Of a stretch of DNA of 64,000 nucleotides, positions 21,704-33,366 are shown in pieces. The notes under the pieces were generated by a model. That model saw only the letters and a program-made list of their open reading frames with translations, did no database searches and was not told the origin of the DNA. Each line of letters opens with the position of its first letter. Position 1 is the stretch's first letter. Source of the DNA: Protea cynaroides (taxonomy: Eukaryota > Streptophyta > Magnoliopsida > Proteales > Proteaceae). The DNA is taken from contig CM053267.1 in the NCBI GenBank assembly GCA_028583415.1, forward strand, positions 53,334,914 through 53,398,913. Reading direction: 5' to 3'. The position numbers and the translations under genes are program-made.

Positions 21704-24453
21704 TGTCACACCTCAATTCTGACTAAACTAGAAGTGTGAGTGAACCGTCACTAAATTAACAGTTCACACTAGGATCTCAACGAGACCGTATCCACTTAAA
21801 AAACCATTACATATAACCATAATCAGATTATAAATAAATACAACGAAAGTCTTAATTTAAATGAACTAAGTACTTCTATTGATAAATAAAATAAATTATC
21901 CAATTATCCAAATATCAAAACATAAATAAATATCTTTACATTGCTTATAAAATCCAACTGAAATAAATAAAATAAGCTAAACCAAGAACATCATAGAGGT
22001 ACAGCAGTAAGGGCACTCGCATGAAGTGTCATGCTCGTCTTCCCCTGCTTGCACTTCTAGAGCAGCAGTACCTCTATACACCGGAGCATCCATGTAGTCC
22101 TCCACAGTATAACCTGTATCAACATATAAAAATAGTGTGTACACAAGGATGAATCCCTCTGCAAAGTCGAGATCTTCCCAATCAAAATAAGTCCGGCACA
22201 TAAGGAAATACAAATATCAATTTGCTAACCGCCTGCTATGAAAGAGACATGTTATGAAAGAGAAAAGAGCTATTTATTAGTAGTAAGTTTAGTAGTAAGT
22301 ATAGTAGAGTCGTTGCTTGTTTAGTAAAGTGCTAACGCGAATCCAAGAATCAATAGATGAGCCCCTATTCGAGTAAGGCATGCGAAGACGTTGCGCGTTA
22401 GCGCATCCGGCTTCTTGCTTGCTGGGGGTGCGTTAGCCCAATTGTTAAAGAGAAAAATTCCAGAATTCGGCCAATGCCAAAGCACCTTCTAACATATTTG
22501 AATTCAAATTCTCGTCACGCTTTTCCTTCGTGATTCCCTGGATTCCTCGTCGATTCTTCCCCACATTCTTGCGAAGATCTTCGATCCAAACCTTCGCATC
22601 TACTCTATCTGAGAGGATGAACCACGCCTTTGCTATCGCCCCTCGTATTGCGGAAGAATCCTTGTGAAATTCATCTGATGGAGTTTTCTTCTAGCTTTTC
22701 TTTCCATTGAATAGGAATCGCCCGGTCAATGATGATAGCTGCTCGCCTCCTTGGATAATCAACAAGCAATATGCATGAGTGACGTTCACATTTGGTCTGA
22801 TTTGTAAGTTTGTAATGTGTTATAGAAAAGATTGACGGCCACCGCATATCTATACACGAGTGTGTGAATCCGCCCAATGGATCAAACACCGTTGTAGTCC
22901 CACATGCACCCACCATGGAATAGAGATAGAGCTAAAGTGTCCGGATCACACACAGTCAACACTTCCCCTGATACCCTACCCATACCAACGCATAAGCCCC
23001 TATTGGTGAGGGCTTACAAATCGGATTCGAAACTAACCAATCCTATATGTCATCATAGTAGGCCATATCCCAGCAAAGCTCCCTACAGCATAGAGATAGG
23101 GCTCGAGTTTGGTGGTCAAGCCAGAGACCACAGTGCCACGTCCTCCCCCTGATACCCTATCCGCACCAAGCATGCTAAGATAGTAGCGATACGAAAAGGT
23201 GTTAGTATGAGGAATGATCCAAAACCCTCAGTCCTTCCCATTCCATACACCAACGAAAATAATTACATCCCTAACAACTACATCCTAGCATAGCGAGTAT
23301 GCACGAACAATATAATAACTGAAGGTAAAGATGACATGTGAATATGCATAAACAACATTCCATAGAACAATAATTATTAACAACGTTTTACTGTTATTAA
23401 GTTATTAGGGTTTAGGTCCGATTTCCTTACCTAACGCTTAATTGCTAGCTTGTTTTGCGTCACAATGTCCAATATCACTACCACAAGGTCCTACACAACG
23501 TCAATGTTTAGTTAGAATTAGTTCCATAGGTGTTACGTTGGTCGGAAACCAACTGGGTCAAAAACCAACCAATTCTGGACATACCGGTCGCATATACCGG
23601 TCGCAGGTCACTATACAGTGGCGTGACTGGTATAGTCAATCGGATAGCCTTGGCAGGCTACCCGAGAGGTATCGGTCGCATATACTGATCGCAGATAGTG
23701 CCACTGGTATGGTCAATCGGTATGTCTCCGGAAGACCACTAATTTGGTGTTCGTCTTTCGTCGATTGTCCTTTATGGCTTCTAGGGTTCCTCCTATGTCT
23801 TTTAGGCCTAAGCAACGTATTAGAGTTGTTTTTATCTCCCATTCAAGGTGTGCATTCTAAGAAACTTTAGTTTAGCACTCAATCTAGGGTTCATCGACTG
23901 AATTAGGGTTTAATAGAAATTTAGGGATTTTGATCAATACCTAGCTTTGTATGGTATTGATCAGTCATCCATAATGCTTAACTTAGAGGGAAGTTCAAGC
24001 ACTTACCGTTGGTTCACGAACTATGGTGTTCTTCGTCCAACAGAGGCTCCTCTTCAACCTTTCTCAGCTTCTTTTCCTCTTCAGATCTCCTTCTCCTCTC
24101 TATGGTTTGTGAGAATCAATCAAAGAGGTTTAAGGAGGTTTGGAGGTCCTTAAATAAGTTAGGTTGGAGTTTAGGAAATTTCCCTACGTTAGGAAAGTCT
24201 CTAGGACTAAGATTTGGCAAGCGGAACCCACAGAGATCCGTTTCCAGATCTAACTAGTCTGCCCACGCAGACATACCGGTCGACCGGTATGTAGACCAAT
24301 ATCATGAGACCGGTATTAAAGTTATCATAAGTTTTGGTCTGTTTTCATACATGATTATCATCCTCTCGTCCTGTCTGGTCCGATGATGATTGGAAGACCT
24401 TTTACGACATGAAATAGAGGTTTAGATCAGGTTTATGGGGTGCGGGTCTTACA
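21704..24453 (-). mobile_element. Solo LTR, copy 2, inverted, with an internal insertion
   Basis: The block is the reverse complement of 3575-5762 along nearly its full length. It starts TGTCACAC and ends GTCTTACA, so both TG...CA ends are kept. It is about 560 bp longer because foreign, organelle-like sequence occupies roughly 22230-22765. Flanking pentamers CCAAT and GCAAC match only partly, so the target duplication has decayed or was never present. The internal short ORF with CECPYC is conserved on the minus strand near 21990-22120. No pol sequence is present. Confidence 0.83.
22230..22765. other. Organelle-like (probably mitochondrial) insertion in solo LTR copy 2
   Basis: This sequence is absent from LTR copy 1. 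It contains words such as GTTGCGCGTTAGCGCATCCGG and TTGCTTGCTGGGGGTGCG, and a GC content and style typical of plant mitochondrial DNA, with adjacent minus-strand coding-like sequence ending at 22673. I cannot name a mitochondrial gene in it. The right edge is near 22765, where LTR homology resumes at GCATGAGT. The left edge is blurred between 22140 and 22230. Confidence 0.5.
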
Positions 24454-26692
24454 GCAACACAAGGCATGGGTTGATTCAAACAATCACCGGATAAAACACG
24501 AAGAGAAAATTCAGAGGATCTGGTGCAAATAAAAAAGAGAAAAAAAAAACCCAAAAGCAAAGAATAACACGCAACCACATTAATCTAAATGACTAAATCA
24601 AACACAAAGAATTACGTGGTTTACCACTATAGGCTACTCCACAGGGAGGACAGCAAGAATCTACTATTTTGAACCAAAATACTACAAGGCTTGAATTGAT
24701 ACAATGTTACCTCAACACTTAAGTGAAAAACCACCTTCCCTACAGCAAAAATCCTGGAAGCACTCTTAACACCAAACTTGGGCTTCAAGAGACTCCAATG
24801 GAGAAGGAGAAGTAATGACCAAAAAAAAAAAAAAAACATTGTTTTTAGAATACCCCCCGGACCATTAAAAATCCCTTCAACTTCTCACTCACGGTTTTAC
24901 TCTCTTACCCCATAACCCCTAAGGCCCTACCTTTATTATGACATGTATTTGTTCTGTATTTATTTATATTAAAAATAAATAAATATAATATAAAATCTAT
25001 AAATAGATTAGAAGTTGTTAATCATTATTATGATAATCTATTTTTTTTTTATGTCTAGTGGTACCAAATAATTATTATTTATGATTCATATTTTATTTTT
25101 ATAAATGATTTATCATAAATAACTCATAAACATAAATATAAACTATATCAAAAAAAACCTTAGACTCGTACCAAAACCATATGAGTTAAGAGGTGAGATA
25201 CATAAATAAAAAAAAAGATCCAAATTACGCAACAAGAACCTTGGTTATCTTCTTACTACAGTGTTGAAGCACTGAAAGGCCTTTTACTCCATTATTATTA
25301 CTAATCACAAGAATTTTTTTTTTTTTCTTAAAAAGAAATTTTTATTGATCAGATGAACAGATAAACCAAGGCATCATTCTTACAAAGATCCTAAAACCAA
25401 AAAAAAAAACAAATAAACCAATTGATCATCTCCGTCAATGTCCAGACCTTCTGAGCAAAGGAATGAGCAAATCCCATTGACTCCCCTTGAAAAAAAACTG
25501 AAGTTACAATTCTCACAAAATTAAACAAGATAAATGATACCCTCAAATGATAGATTGAAATACTAATCATGAGAATAATCCAACCTTTCTTTTGAAAGAG
25601 GGATTGTTTAGTGGGATCAGGGTTATATTTGGGTCAGATCGGGTGCCACGATTCATTTGGCACTCTTGCTTGCTCTAGCTGCATTTGATTGGACCTCCGT
25701 TCTGCGAGAATGTTCTTGGAGTTGGGACTGAAGTGGTCTTGATTCCGTTCAATGAGAATGATCTTTGAGTGAAGATTAAAGTTTGATAACAATGGATAAG
25801 AAGTGATTCCAGAACAGAAAAAGAACAAAGAACATAAACAATGTTTGAGAATCACTGCTGAGTTCTCACCATTACAGCCAATAATTCCGCAAATGTCATT
25901 ACCATCCTATCTATTAACTCAAATAATTACCAAAAAAAAAAAAAGAAAAAAAAAAAAGAGAAGACTCACTTTTGCAACTACAACCAATGTCATTACCCTT
26001 ACATTTAACTCAAATAATTACTAAAATTCCATTACCATCTGTTATAACATATTGCATTTCGAATTACTTCATATGCATGCATGTAAACAACAATGGATGT
26101 CAAAATGAGAACCCATATAAACAGAATGATGTTGCAACCAGAAAAATATACAATAAACAACGATCCCTACTAATTGGACTGCGAAAATATCATCCGCAAG
26201 CAGAATCAGACACATGTGGATATGCATGAGCTACATTGTCTGCATTAACTTTGTGCTCGTATATTCATCCACTCAAAGAAATGATTGGGTATGATCCTCT
26301 TGCACAAGTTAAGACCAATGTTCTTCTTCCTCCTCACTAGATGAATCATGTGGAATTCTATAATCACTTGCCATAACTGCTGCACATCCAGAATCTACCA
26401 TTATTACTACTAAAATATATAAATCTAATATCATTGCACATCCAGAAGTTAACATTGTTACTCAGTTTTCCTAAAGATGAATCTCCATAGCATTCATCCA
26501 TCATAAAATTTAGAAAAGAATCCATACCTATCATGAAATAGTTACCAAGATAAACATCCATAAGTGTTACAAAAATCCAACTACTATGGTCATCCACCAT
26601 CTAGTTTAAAAGCAGAGAAGAAACAACTACAACTATTTAAGGAAAAAAAAACCCATAATTACAATCCATATTAAATTTTTTTTTCCACATCA
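24454..26692. other. Intergenic, repeat-derived sequence
   Basis: 24590-24800 contains the ATTACGTGGTTTACCACTATAGGCTACTCCACAGGG-type block, which I know as a common plant repeat, with 3'-flanking A runs. 25310-25350 has a T run and AAAAAGAAATTTTTATTGATC, resembling the 3' end of a minus-strand retroposon. 25930-25960 is an A-rich run between two copies of TTAACTCAAATAATTAC (25915, 26005). 26230-26692 is probably 3' UTR of the Myb/SANT-like gene. No supported gene. Confidence 0.4.
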
Positions 26693-27646
26693 TCACTCTA
26701 GCATCTCTAAAAGCCAAATTTTCTTTTCAGGCTTGCACGCAATGAAGGCTTCTCTCCAGTGCGGATCCTCCATCAGCCGCTTGGTTGCCTTCATATACAG
26801 ATCCTTCGGGACATCAGTCAAGGTGTCCAGCACTGTAATACACTGAGTAATGCTGTAATCTATACTCACTGATCGAGCAGATGGAGGAGCAGATGGGGGT
26901 GTGGGAGAGGTACTAATCCAGGCTCGAGATGCATCAGGGATGGTTTGGAGGGCACATGGTGTTCTATCAACCCTTTGGCTAACACTGGGAGGAGCTGCCT
27001 CTGTCTCACAATCATTAGAATCACCCGATCTTCTGTCCAAAGAAGTACTTGGAAGAGATTGATCAACATCAACATCAATCTCTTCATCCTCATTGGGAAG
27101 ATCCTCTACATGTCCAATTGCTAGATCCCCATGTGCAAACGAATTGCTAAAGATTATTTGTAGTTCTGGCCATTGGGCTAGTCCATTTCTCCTAAATTTT
27201 GACCAGGTTGGGTTTGCCTATAAATTTATCAGAACTTATTAAACAAAACCATAAAATTTTCTTATAGATTTAAATTAAAAAATAGTGATTCAACAAAAAA
27301 TTACCTTAATGTGCCTATCCCAGACACCCTCATCCTTAGCAGTACAAGTTCTAGTCACAGCATTCCAATCAAAACCCGGTGTCTCCAGCAACTTCTTAAA
27401 CCTTCTATAATCCATCCTCAATTTGTTCATTTTGTTACGGAGTTGTAACATCTTAAAAGCACGACCAGTACTCGCTTCAAGTTGAGTTTTAATTGCGTTC
27501 CATCCTGCCTTATTGAATGTAGTGGTTGTCTTGTTGCCTTTCTTGACCTCATCTACCATTAACTTTACATACGTATCTACTTCTTTCTTGGACCATTTTG
27601 CAGGCTCGTAATTGGGATTTGAATTGCTAGCCATGTCTTCTAACAT
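26693..27646 (-). CDS. Myb/SANT-like domain protein (two exons, 288 aa)
   Basis: Exon 1 is 27646-27305 and exon 2 is 27217-26693 (TGA at 26693-26695), joined by an 87-bp GT-AG intron. Residues 15-115 form a Myb/SANT-like DNA-binding domain (the plant PF12776 type): KWSKKEVDTYVKLMVDEV, GWNAIKTQLEA, LRNKMNKLRMDYRRFKKLL and FDWNAVTRT. Exon 2 begins with the usual W..F segment, then an acidic linker, a Ser/Pro-rich stretch, and a C-terminal conserved helix pair (VLDTLTDVPKDLYMKATKRLM...WREAFIACKPEKKIWLLEML). This architecture is that of L10-interacting-MYB-like proteins and of the accessory protein of PIF/Harbinger transposons, which helps the transposase bind DNA. No transposase gene is nearby, so it is either a domesticated gene or an orphan transposon gene. 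The frame is fully intact. Confidence 0.85.
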
Positions 27647-28658
27647 TCAACAAAACCAGAAAATACATGACACATCAGACACAAAGATAAATGACCAGCC
27701 TATTGCTACATATCCTCAGCAGGAAACATGAATAATCATTTTTGAAAAAAACCCTATTGACAGAAATTTGAACCTATTATAATCTTGTATGTAATACCTC
27801 TTCAGCGAAGGGTTTTATACCCCCAATTCTATTTTTATTATTAGGGAAAGGGGTTCACACACAGGAGATTCTCCCCATCAGTTTGTTCTATGGGGGGTGT
27901 TTTTATTGTGACCTGATGACTATATGCATGATCGTGCACATTCAAGGTCATCCACATAACCTTTTGCCTTATTATTATACAGAAAAAAAGGTTTGCTGGC
28001 TGCCACAAGAGCAAAGTTCAGAATGGTGTTGGAGGAAAGGATGAGCAGATCCAGAACAAGTAACTATCTTAACTTTGAATGGCATACTGAAGTATAAGCA
28101 ACCAAGATTCCCCGTACATGTAAAGAGAAGAATGAAGCAAAATGACTCTTGGTTGTGAATGCAAAATATAAATCAGAAATAGTCTTCATAATTCAGAGGA
28201 GACAACAAGTGAAATAATAATATTCGGTCATCTTAGATAGGATACAAGCTAGGGAACATAATACTAATTTTGAAACTTCAATATTTAGTGCCAAGTCATA
28301 ATGGAAAATTTTTCACAATGTCAACCTTCATTGGGTAAACAGTTGCAGAGCATCTGCATTTCCAAAACTGGTAGTGCTAGTTCTACTAATGGAAATTTAT
28401 ATTGAATAATATTCATAAATATAAAACAATCAAGTCAGTAAGACAGAAAATTTAGTTATTGTGGCTCAGTTTCATCCAACATATGGGGCAAGGTTTAACA
28501 TTAAATATACAGCACATACAATCAGAGTCAGCTCCTTGTTGGATCTTTGAAATTTGGGTTTTAATCTGTGTCACAAATCTTTAACATGACATCCATTAAT
28601 ATCCATTAATTGAATAGAAATGGCAAAAAGAAAAGAAAAGAAGAACATGAACTTCACC

Positions 28659-28691
<33 letters not shown>

Positions 28692-29463
28692 AGATTAATA
28701 AATGTTCAAAGTATCAGTTGTATTATCGGTTATAGACAGATGTATGAAATGTAGCTGGTCTCTATCTATAGACCAAAATAGCAGCAGGTCAGCAGCCTCC
28801 CAAAAGAAAGGTGGAAAGAGAAAGTAGGAATTATCTCCTTATAAAGGGAGATCAACCTTAAAACATACTCTTGACCTCTTAACATTTTGTTTAGCCAAAA
28901 GGTCTCGAAGACCGGCACATCATTTTAGGGATCTTGGCCTCCAAAGAAACAAAGAACTCACCAAATAGAAGAGATGCCAAACAGCACACCATTTGGTGAG
29001 CCTACAATGCAACATTCCGCCAAAGAAGTGGTTCTAAGGTTTGGGACTGACATACTTGGGTTGGTGATGAATTCCATCTGTGCTGATTGGTACACATGTA
29101 AATAAACTTTCTTCCATGTCATAGTTTCAAAAACTGGACTAGACAAAAATCCATAAAGGCCTCCGGTTTTATTCCCCAGTTAACCACCAACTATCATGAG
29201 ATATGAACTGTAAAATGGCTATTTCTGGTAAACCTGGTTCGGCCGACCAGCCTGGTTCCCTTTTCTTCAGAACATGCACTACATAGTGGAAGGACTTAAA
29301 TGGCTTTACTTGTGAGGAACCAGAAACAATATACTTTCAGTTTGCCAATTGATATTCGTTATGCAATTTTTTCTTTTCTTTTCTTTTCATTCAATGAAGC
29401 AGCAAATTTTATTTGGAACAAGCCGAAAGGATGGCACCCAGGGCCATGCTCTTGCCGGCTCTA
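27647..29463. other. Gene-poor spacer
   Basis: Includes a long A run (about 28659-28689). A minus-strand open stretch at 28958-29146 has a cysteine pair and no family I recognise. 27880-27970 (GTGACCTGATGAC...GATCGTGCAC) resembles, in inverted form, a stretch at 35390-35460 and may be a small repeat. No supported gene. Confidence 0.4.
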
Positions 29464-30010
29464 CCATAGTTTAAAATCTCGGCGAGATCTTGCCGAGATC
29501 TCAGTGGCTCGAGACAAGACAGAGGGTCAATACTAGTCTTGACCCTGTCTCGACATTTTCGATCAGTTTTCAACTGGTCTGGACATAATGTATGAATTAT
29601 GATTGTATAGTCTACTTGACTACTTTGGGTTTTTTGACTATGACTTTATTCTTCTCATAAAATAGAATTTTACTAGTTCATTTGGTCTTCTTTGATCTTC
29701 TACTACATTATGTAGAATAACCAATATTACCTTAGATTTACATTTAAACTTCAAACTGATACTGCCAAACATTGGTGTAAATCCAAACAACCACCATGTG
29801 TGATTATTTTTACATTTTTATGGTTTAAATATATTTATATATGCTAAAATAGGGTTTCCATGGAGTATTATGCCTTAAAATAATCATTTTAGTTGAAACA
29901 CACAGTTTAAGCCTTCGCAACTTTTGTGCAGTGTCTCGCCGAGATCTCGACCAATATATCGGTTTCTCAAAGGGTCGAGACACCTTGACACTCGAGATTT
30001 TGAACCTTGG
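29464..30010. mobile_element. MITE-like repeat with imperfect inverted ends
   Basis: Left end CCATAGTTTAAAATCTCGGC; right end complemented CCAAGGTTCAAAATCTCGAG. Both ends carry GCCGAGATCTCG-type palindromic words (29482-29500 and 29936-29950), and CGAGACA motifs recur inside. The interior is AT-rich and non-coding. The transposon class is uncertain. Confidence 0.6.
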
Positions 30011-30162
30011 GCTCTTCCAGGTCTCAGCCCACAAAGAATATGCAACTTCAAGGTGCTCACCATCCTTGCAAATCCAAAAATCCACAAATTCGAAGGACAA
30101 ACAAATAGGTAGCAATATCTCAGAAATCACCAATTCTTAAAAGATTTCAGACCAAAGTAGAG

Positions 30163-30605
30163 TGTTAAGTTTCCATCTCAAAAGTTCGAACTAGTAAATG
30201 AAAGAATTCTCACATATATAAGGCATCCAAGGTTCCAGTCTAAGCAATGTGGAACTATTTTCAATATTCCGCCTCACGTGGGTAGCAATACACGTGGCAA
30301 ATGTGGTCCCACTTTTGAGTGACCATGATCCCTCTTTTGGGTGATTGTAATGAGAAAACCTACAGCTCTAATACCATGTTAAGTTTCCATCTCAAAAGTT
30401 GAAGGGACTCTCACATACATATGGCACCCAAGGTTCTATTCTTAAGCAATATGGGACTATTCCCAATACTCCCCCTCAAGTGTTGCCCCTCTTTTGAGTA
30501 CCATATTAAGTTTCCATTTCAAAAGTTTGAATTAGTAAGTGGAGGATCTCTCATATATAAAAGACACTCAATGTTTCTGTTTAAGCAATGTGGAACTATT
30601 CCAAC
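30163..30605. repeat. Three imperfect copies of a 100-120 bp repeat
   Basis: Copies near 30163-30285, 30375-30480 and 30506-30605 share TTAAGTTTCCATCTCAAAAG, CTCACATATATAAGGCA-like, CAAGGTTCTA and AAGCAATGTGGAACTATT. The block recalls a widespread plant repeat found beside ...ACTCCCCCTCAAG. A related, more diverged pair is at 56455-56790. Confidence 0.7.
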
Positions 30606-32092
30606 ACAGGGATCATGATTTCACAAACTGGAAAAGCTGAAAAGGGTTTTAGGAGAAGATAAGGAGTGTTCAAACATAAGGCTATATCTCTGTGAATTAT
30701 CATGCACAATAACAGTGAAATGGGCAGATGAACCATAGTAGTGTTTTTTTTAAAGCAAGACACGTCACATTGAGGCCCACATGTAATTTGAGACCAGAAC
30801 AATGCGTAAATACCTTCAACCATCTATAAACTCAGGAATTTCATCTGATGCGGCTACTGTGTTAATCCCAAAAAAATCAAAGGACCATAACAACAGGGAA
30901 ATGGAATATTACCTTTTTGAACCCAAATTGCATGAGATTAGTCCTTCAGAAGTGATCCATTCCCTGCAACAACACCCATTTGTGTTCAATGGGAAGAAAA
31001 TTCATCGGCAACTATGAGAAAAGAAAGATAAAACAATTATAACCACCTCTAATAGTAACCTCGGCAGGAAAAGGCGACGGGTGAGAAACTCATTTGTTTT
31101 CTTAATACGAAGGGAAACGAAGTTTGTTACAGAAAATAAGGGACATGAATAATCAAAAGGGAACTGCGCGTAAGCAGTCTCAGAGAACTTATTCCAAGCG
31201 GAGGGAAACGAATATTGTTACAGAATACGATTAGGGTTTTCAGACATGCATAAAGAGCGATCTAGAGAGAGGAACAAACGACGCGAGAGAACTCTGCGTA
31301 TCCATCGTCGTTTCTGTACAAAAGCGGCAGATAGAACTCAAAACCCTTTGCAGTTCCGAAGACAAGAGAGAAGGAGAGAAAGAGAAGGATGAAGGACAAA
31401 GGAAGAGAGCCGAGGTACCTGCTACACTCCGTTCGTTGGGATGAAGACGAGGGTCCGGCGTCTTACTGCTGCGAAGGAGGAAGAGGGTTTTTTTTTTTTT
31501 TTTTTTTTCTTTTTTCTTTATTGGGAGCGATTTTCTTCCGCGTCAGTTTTGATCTTTAGAATGTGTTCCCAACATACAAATCAAATCCATGCGGTTGATT
31601 TTTTTTTTTTTTTTTTTCTGATCTCAAATTTTGTTCTTTGGTTGAAGATTTATAGGGGTTTCTTAAAAATATTCCAACACAGAAAAGAACATAAATGGAA
31701 AATGGTAAAACTCTTTTTACAGAATTAATTCTTGCCATTAAAATTAAATAAATAAATATCATTACCTCACACTTAACCCAAATAATTATATTATTATCAC
31801 TTTTGACATAATAAGAATAATTACAGAAATGTCATTTCACATTAGTATATCACTATATCATGCTGGTTGCCCTACCCAAACCAATGGCAACCTCAACCAT
31901 GGTCCCCCTGAGTTACGAGAAACGACTTCCTTAATGTTTAAAATTATTTACCAATTAGGCTTGAAACTTATTAGTTGCTGACGTCAAGTATACTCTTAAC
32001 TTTCTAAATGACAAACCCACCCTTAAAGAGATGTGAACTTATCTATTTACCGCCATAGAGATTAATGCAGCAGATTAAACTTCAGCCTTCAA
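30606..32092. other. Intergenic sequence with leader-like and poly-T segments
   Basis: 31230-31440 is purine-rich on the plus strand. Complemented, it looks like a pyrimidine-rich plant 5' leader, but no gene follows that I can recognise. Two long T runs (31488-31510 and 31600-31617) follow. 30802-31017 has an open plus-strand frame of no known family. The rest is AT-rich. Confidence 0.35.
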
Positions 32093-32583
32093 GGCCCGTT
32101 AGATAACACTCATGTTCCTAATGTTCTTAATCCGTTGTTTTTGCTTTGGAATACATTTATTGCTTTTGCTCTAGAATTAGTTTTTTTTTAGAACAAAATA
32201 TTGTTTGATAATGTTGCTTTAGATTTGATTCCAGAACTCATTGAGAATAGAATCTCGTTTGATGAAAATGAATCTGGAATAGATTCTAGAATAGATTCTA
32301 GATCTAGTGGTGGTGAAGGTGGCGGTGGTGGTGGTGGTGATGGTGGTGGCGGCGGCAATCCAACCTTCATTTCGGCCCGACTCTTTTTTTAACTCTGTTT
32401 CATTTGTTTTGGAGCAATGATAGCTAGTTTTTTTTATCTCCTAATTTTGGGATCCTAGAGTCAAATAGAATCCAGTTCACCCAGGAGTTTAGAATCTGAC
32501 CTAATTTACCAAACACTCTTAAATTGCTCCCAAAGAGACAGAATTAATGGAATCCTAGAACCAGAGTGTTATCAAACAAGGCC
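32093..32583. mobile_element. MITE with about 19-bp terminal inverted repeats
   Basis: Left end GGCCCGTTAGATAACACTC and complemented right end GGCCTTGTTTGATAACACTC match closely, and the subterminal CATGTTCCTAA and CTGGTTCTAGGA are also related. The interior carries a GGTGGTGGC microsatellite (32307-32356) and no ORF of note. The class is probably hAT or PIF; I could not fix a clean target duplication. Confidence 0.72.
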
Positions 32584-33366
32584 AGGCTTTTAATAAATAC
32601 AAATCTAGACGAAAAAAATATAAATCCTTCACAAGTTTGAACCAAAACCAGGCTTTCGATAAATACAAATATAGAAACAATCTTGATGCTTGAATCTGGT
32701 TCGAGCCTCTGGAGAAGAATCAATGACAACCGGTCATCTTCTTCACCATGACATCTCACACGGAGAAAGAATCATCACAGTTCAATCATTTCTCTGCAAC
32801 CAAAATTTCTCAGAATCTATCAGACTTGCATCCTCCTCATCAGCACTCCATGCCTCAAAAGCCGCCAAGCATCGTCTAGAGCATTCACTTGACCGAAACT
32901 GAAATAGGCAAGAATTCATGCTCAATCGTAAACCCTCACAGATTTAGAGAGCTCAGTGCTCCGATCTCGCTTCCCTCTCAGCTTAATTGATTGGAATGTA
33001 TGTCAAAAATTTTATTTAAAGGAAAAAGAGTGACTGGGAGCAGTTAATAGATCACATAATGCAGTTAGGTCGAGTTTTCACACTTTTCAGGGATTCCTGA
33101 TACTGATTCACTGAATGTGATCAGGTCAGAGTCTCTGGCTGCGCAAACATTGCATATGCATAACATTCAAATCCTTAGAACCAAGTTAACTCTCCATTTG
33201 CCAATCAAAGTAAGAACAGAACTACAGTGTCATAATAATGGCAGCAATTTTTAAAAGAACTTAATACAAAATGGCATCCTTCGAAAGGACAAATAAAACA
33301 CTCACTAAAGCATAAATCTCTTGTTCCATGAAATTAACTTGACAGAGACAAAAGCTACTAAAGCTA
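32584..33366. other. Spacer and 3' flank of ribosomal protein P3
   Basis: Two copies of a word like CCAGGCTTTTAATAAATACAAAT (32583 and 32648) show a small duplication. The region from about 33170 to 33366 is probably the P3 3' UTR. No gene. Confidence 0.45.

Noticed and set aside
32188..32392. Pro-rich or Gly-rich ORFs on opposite strands
   Set aside because: Both come from the GGT/GGC microsatellite inside the MITE.
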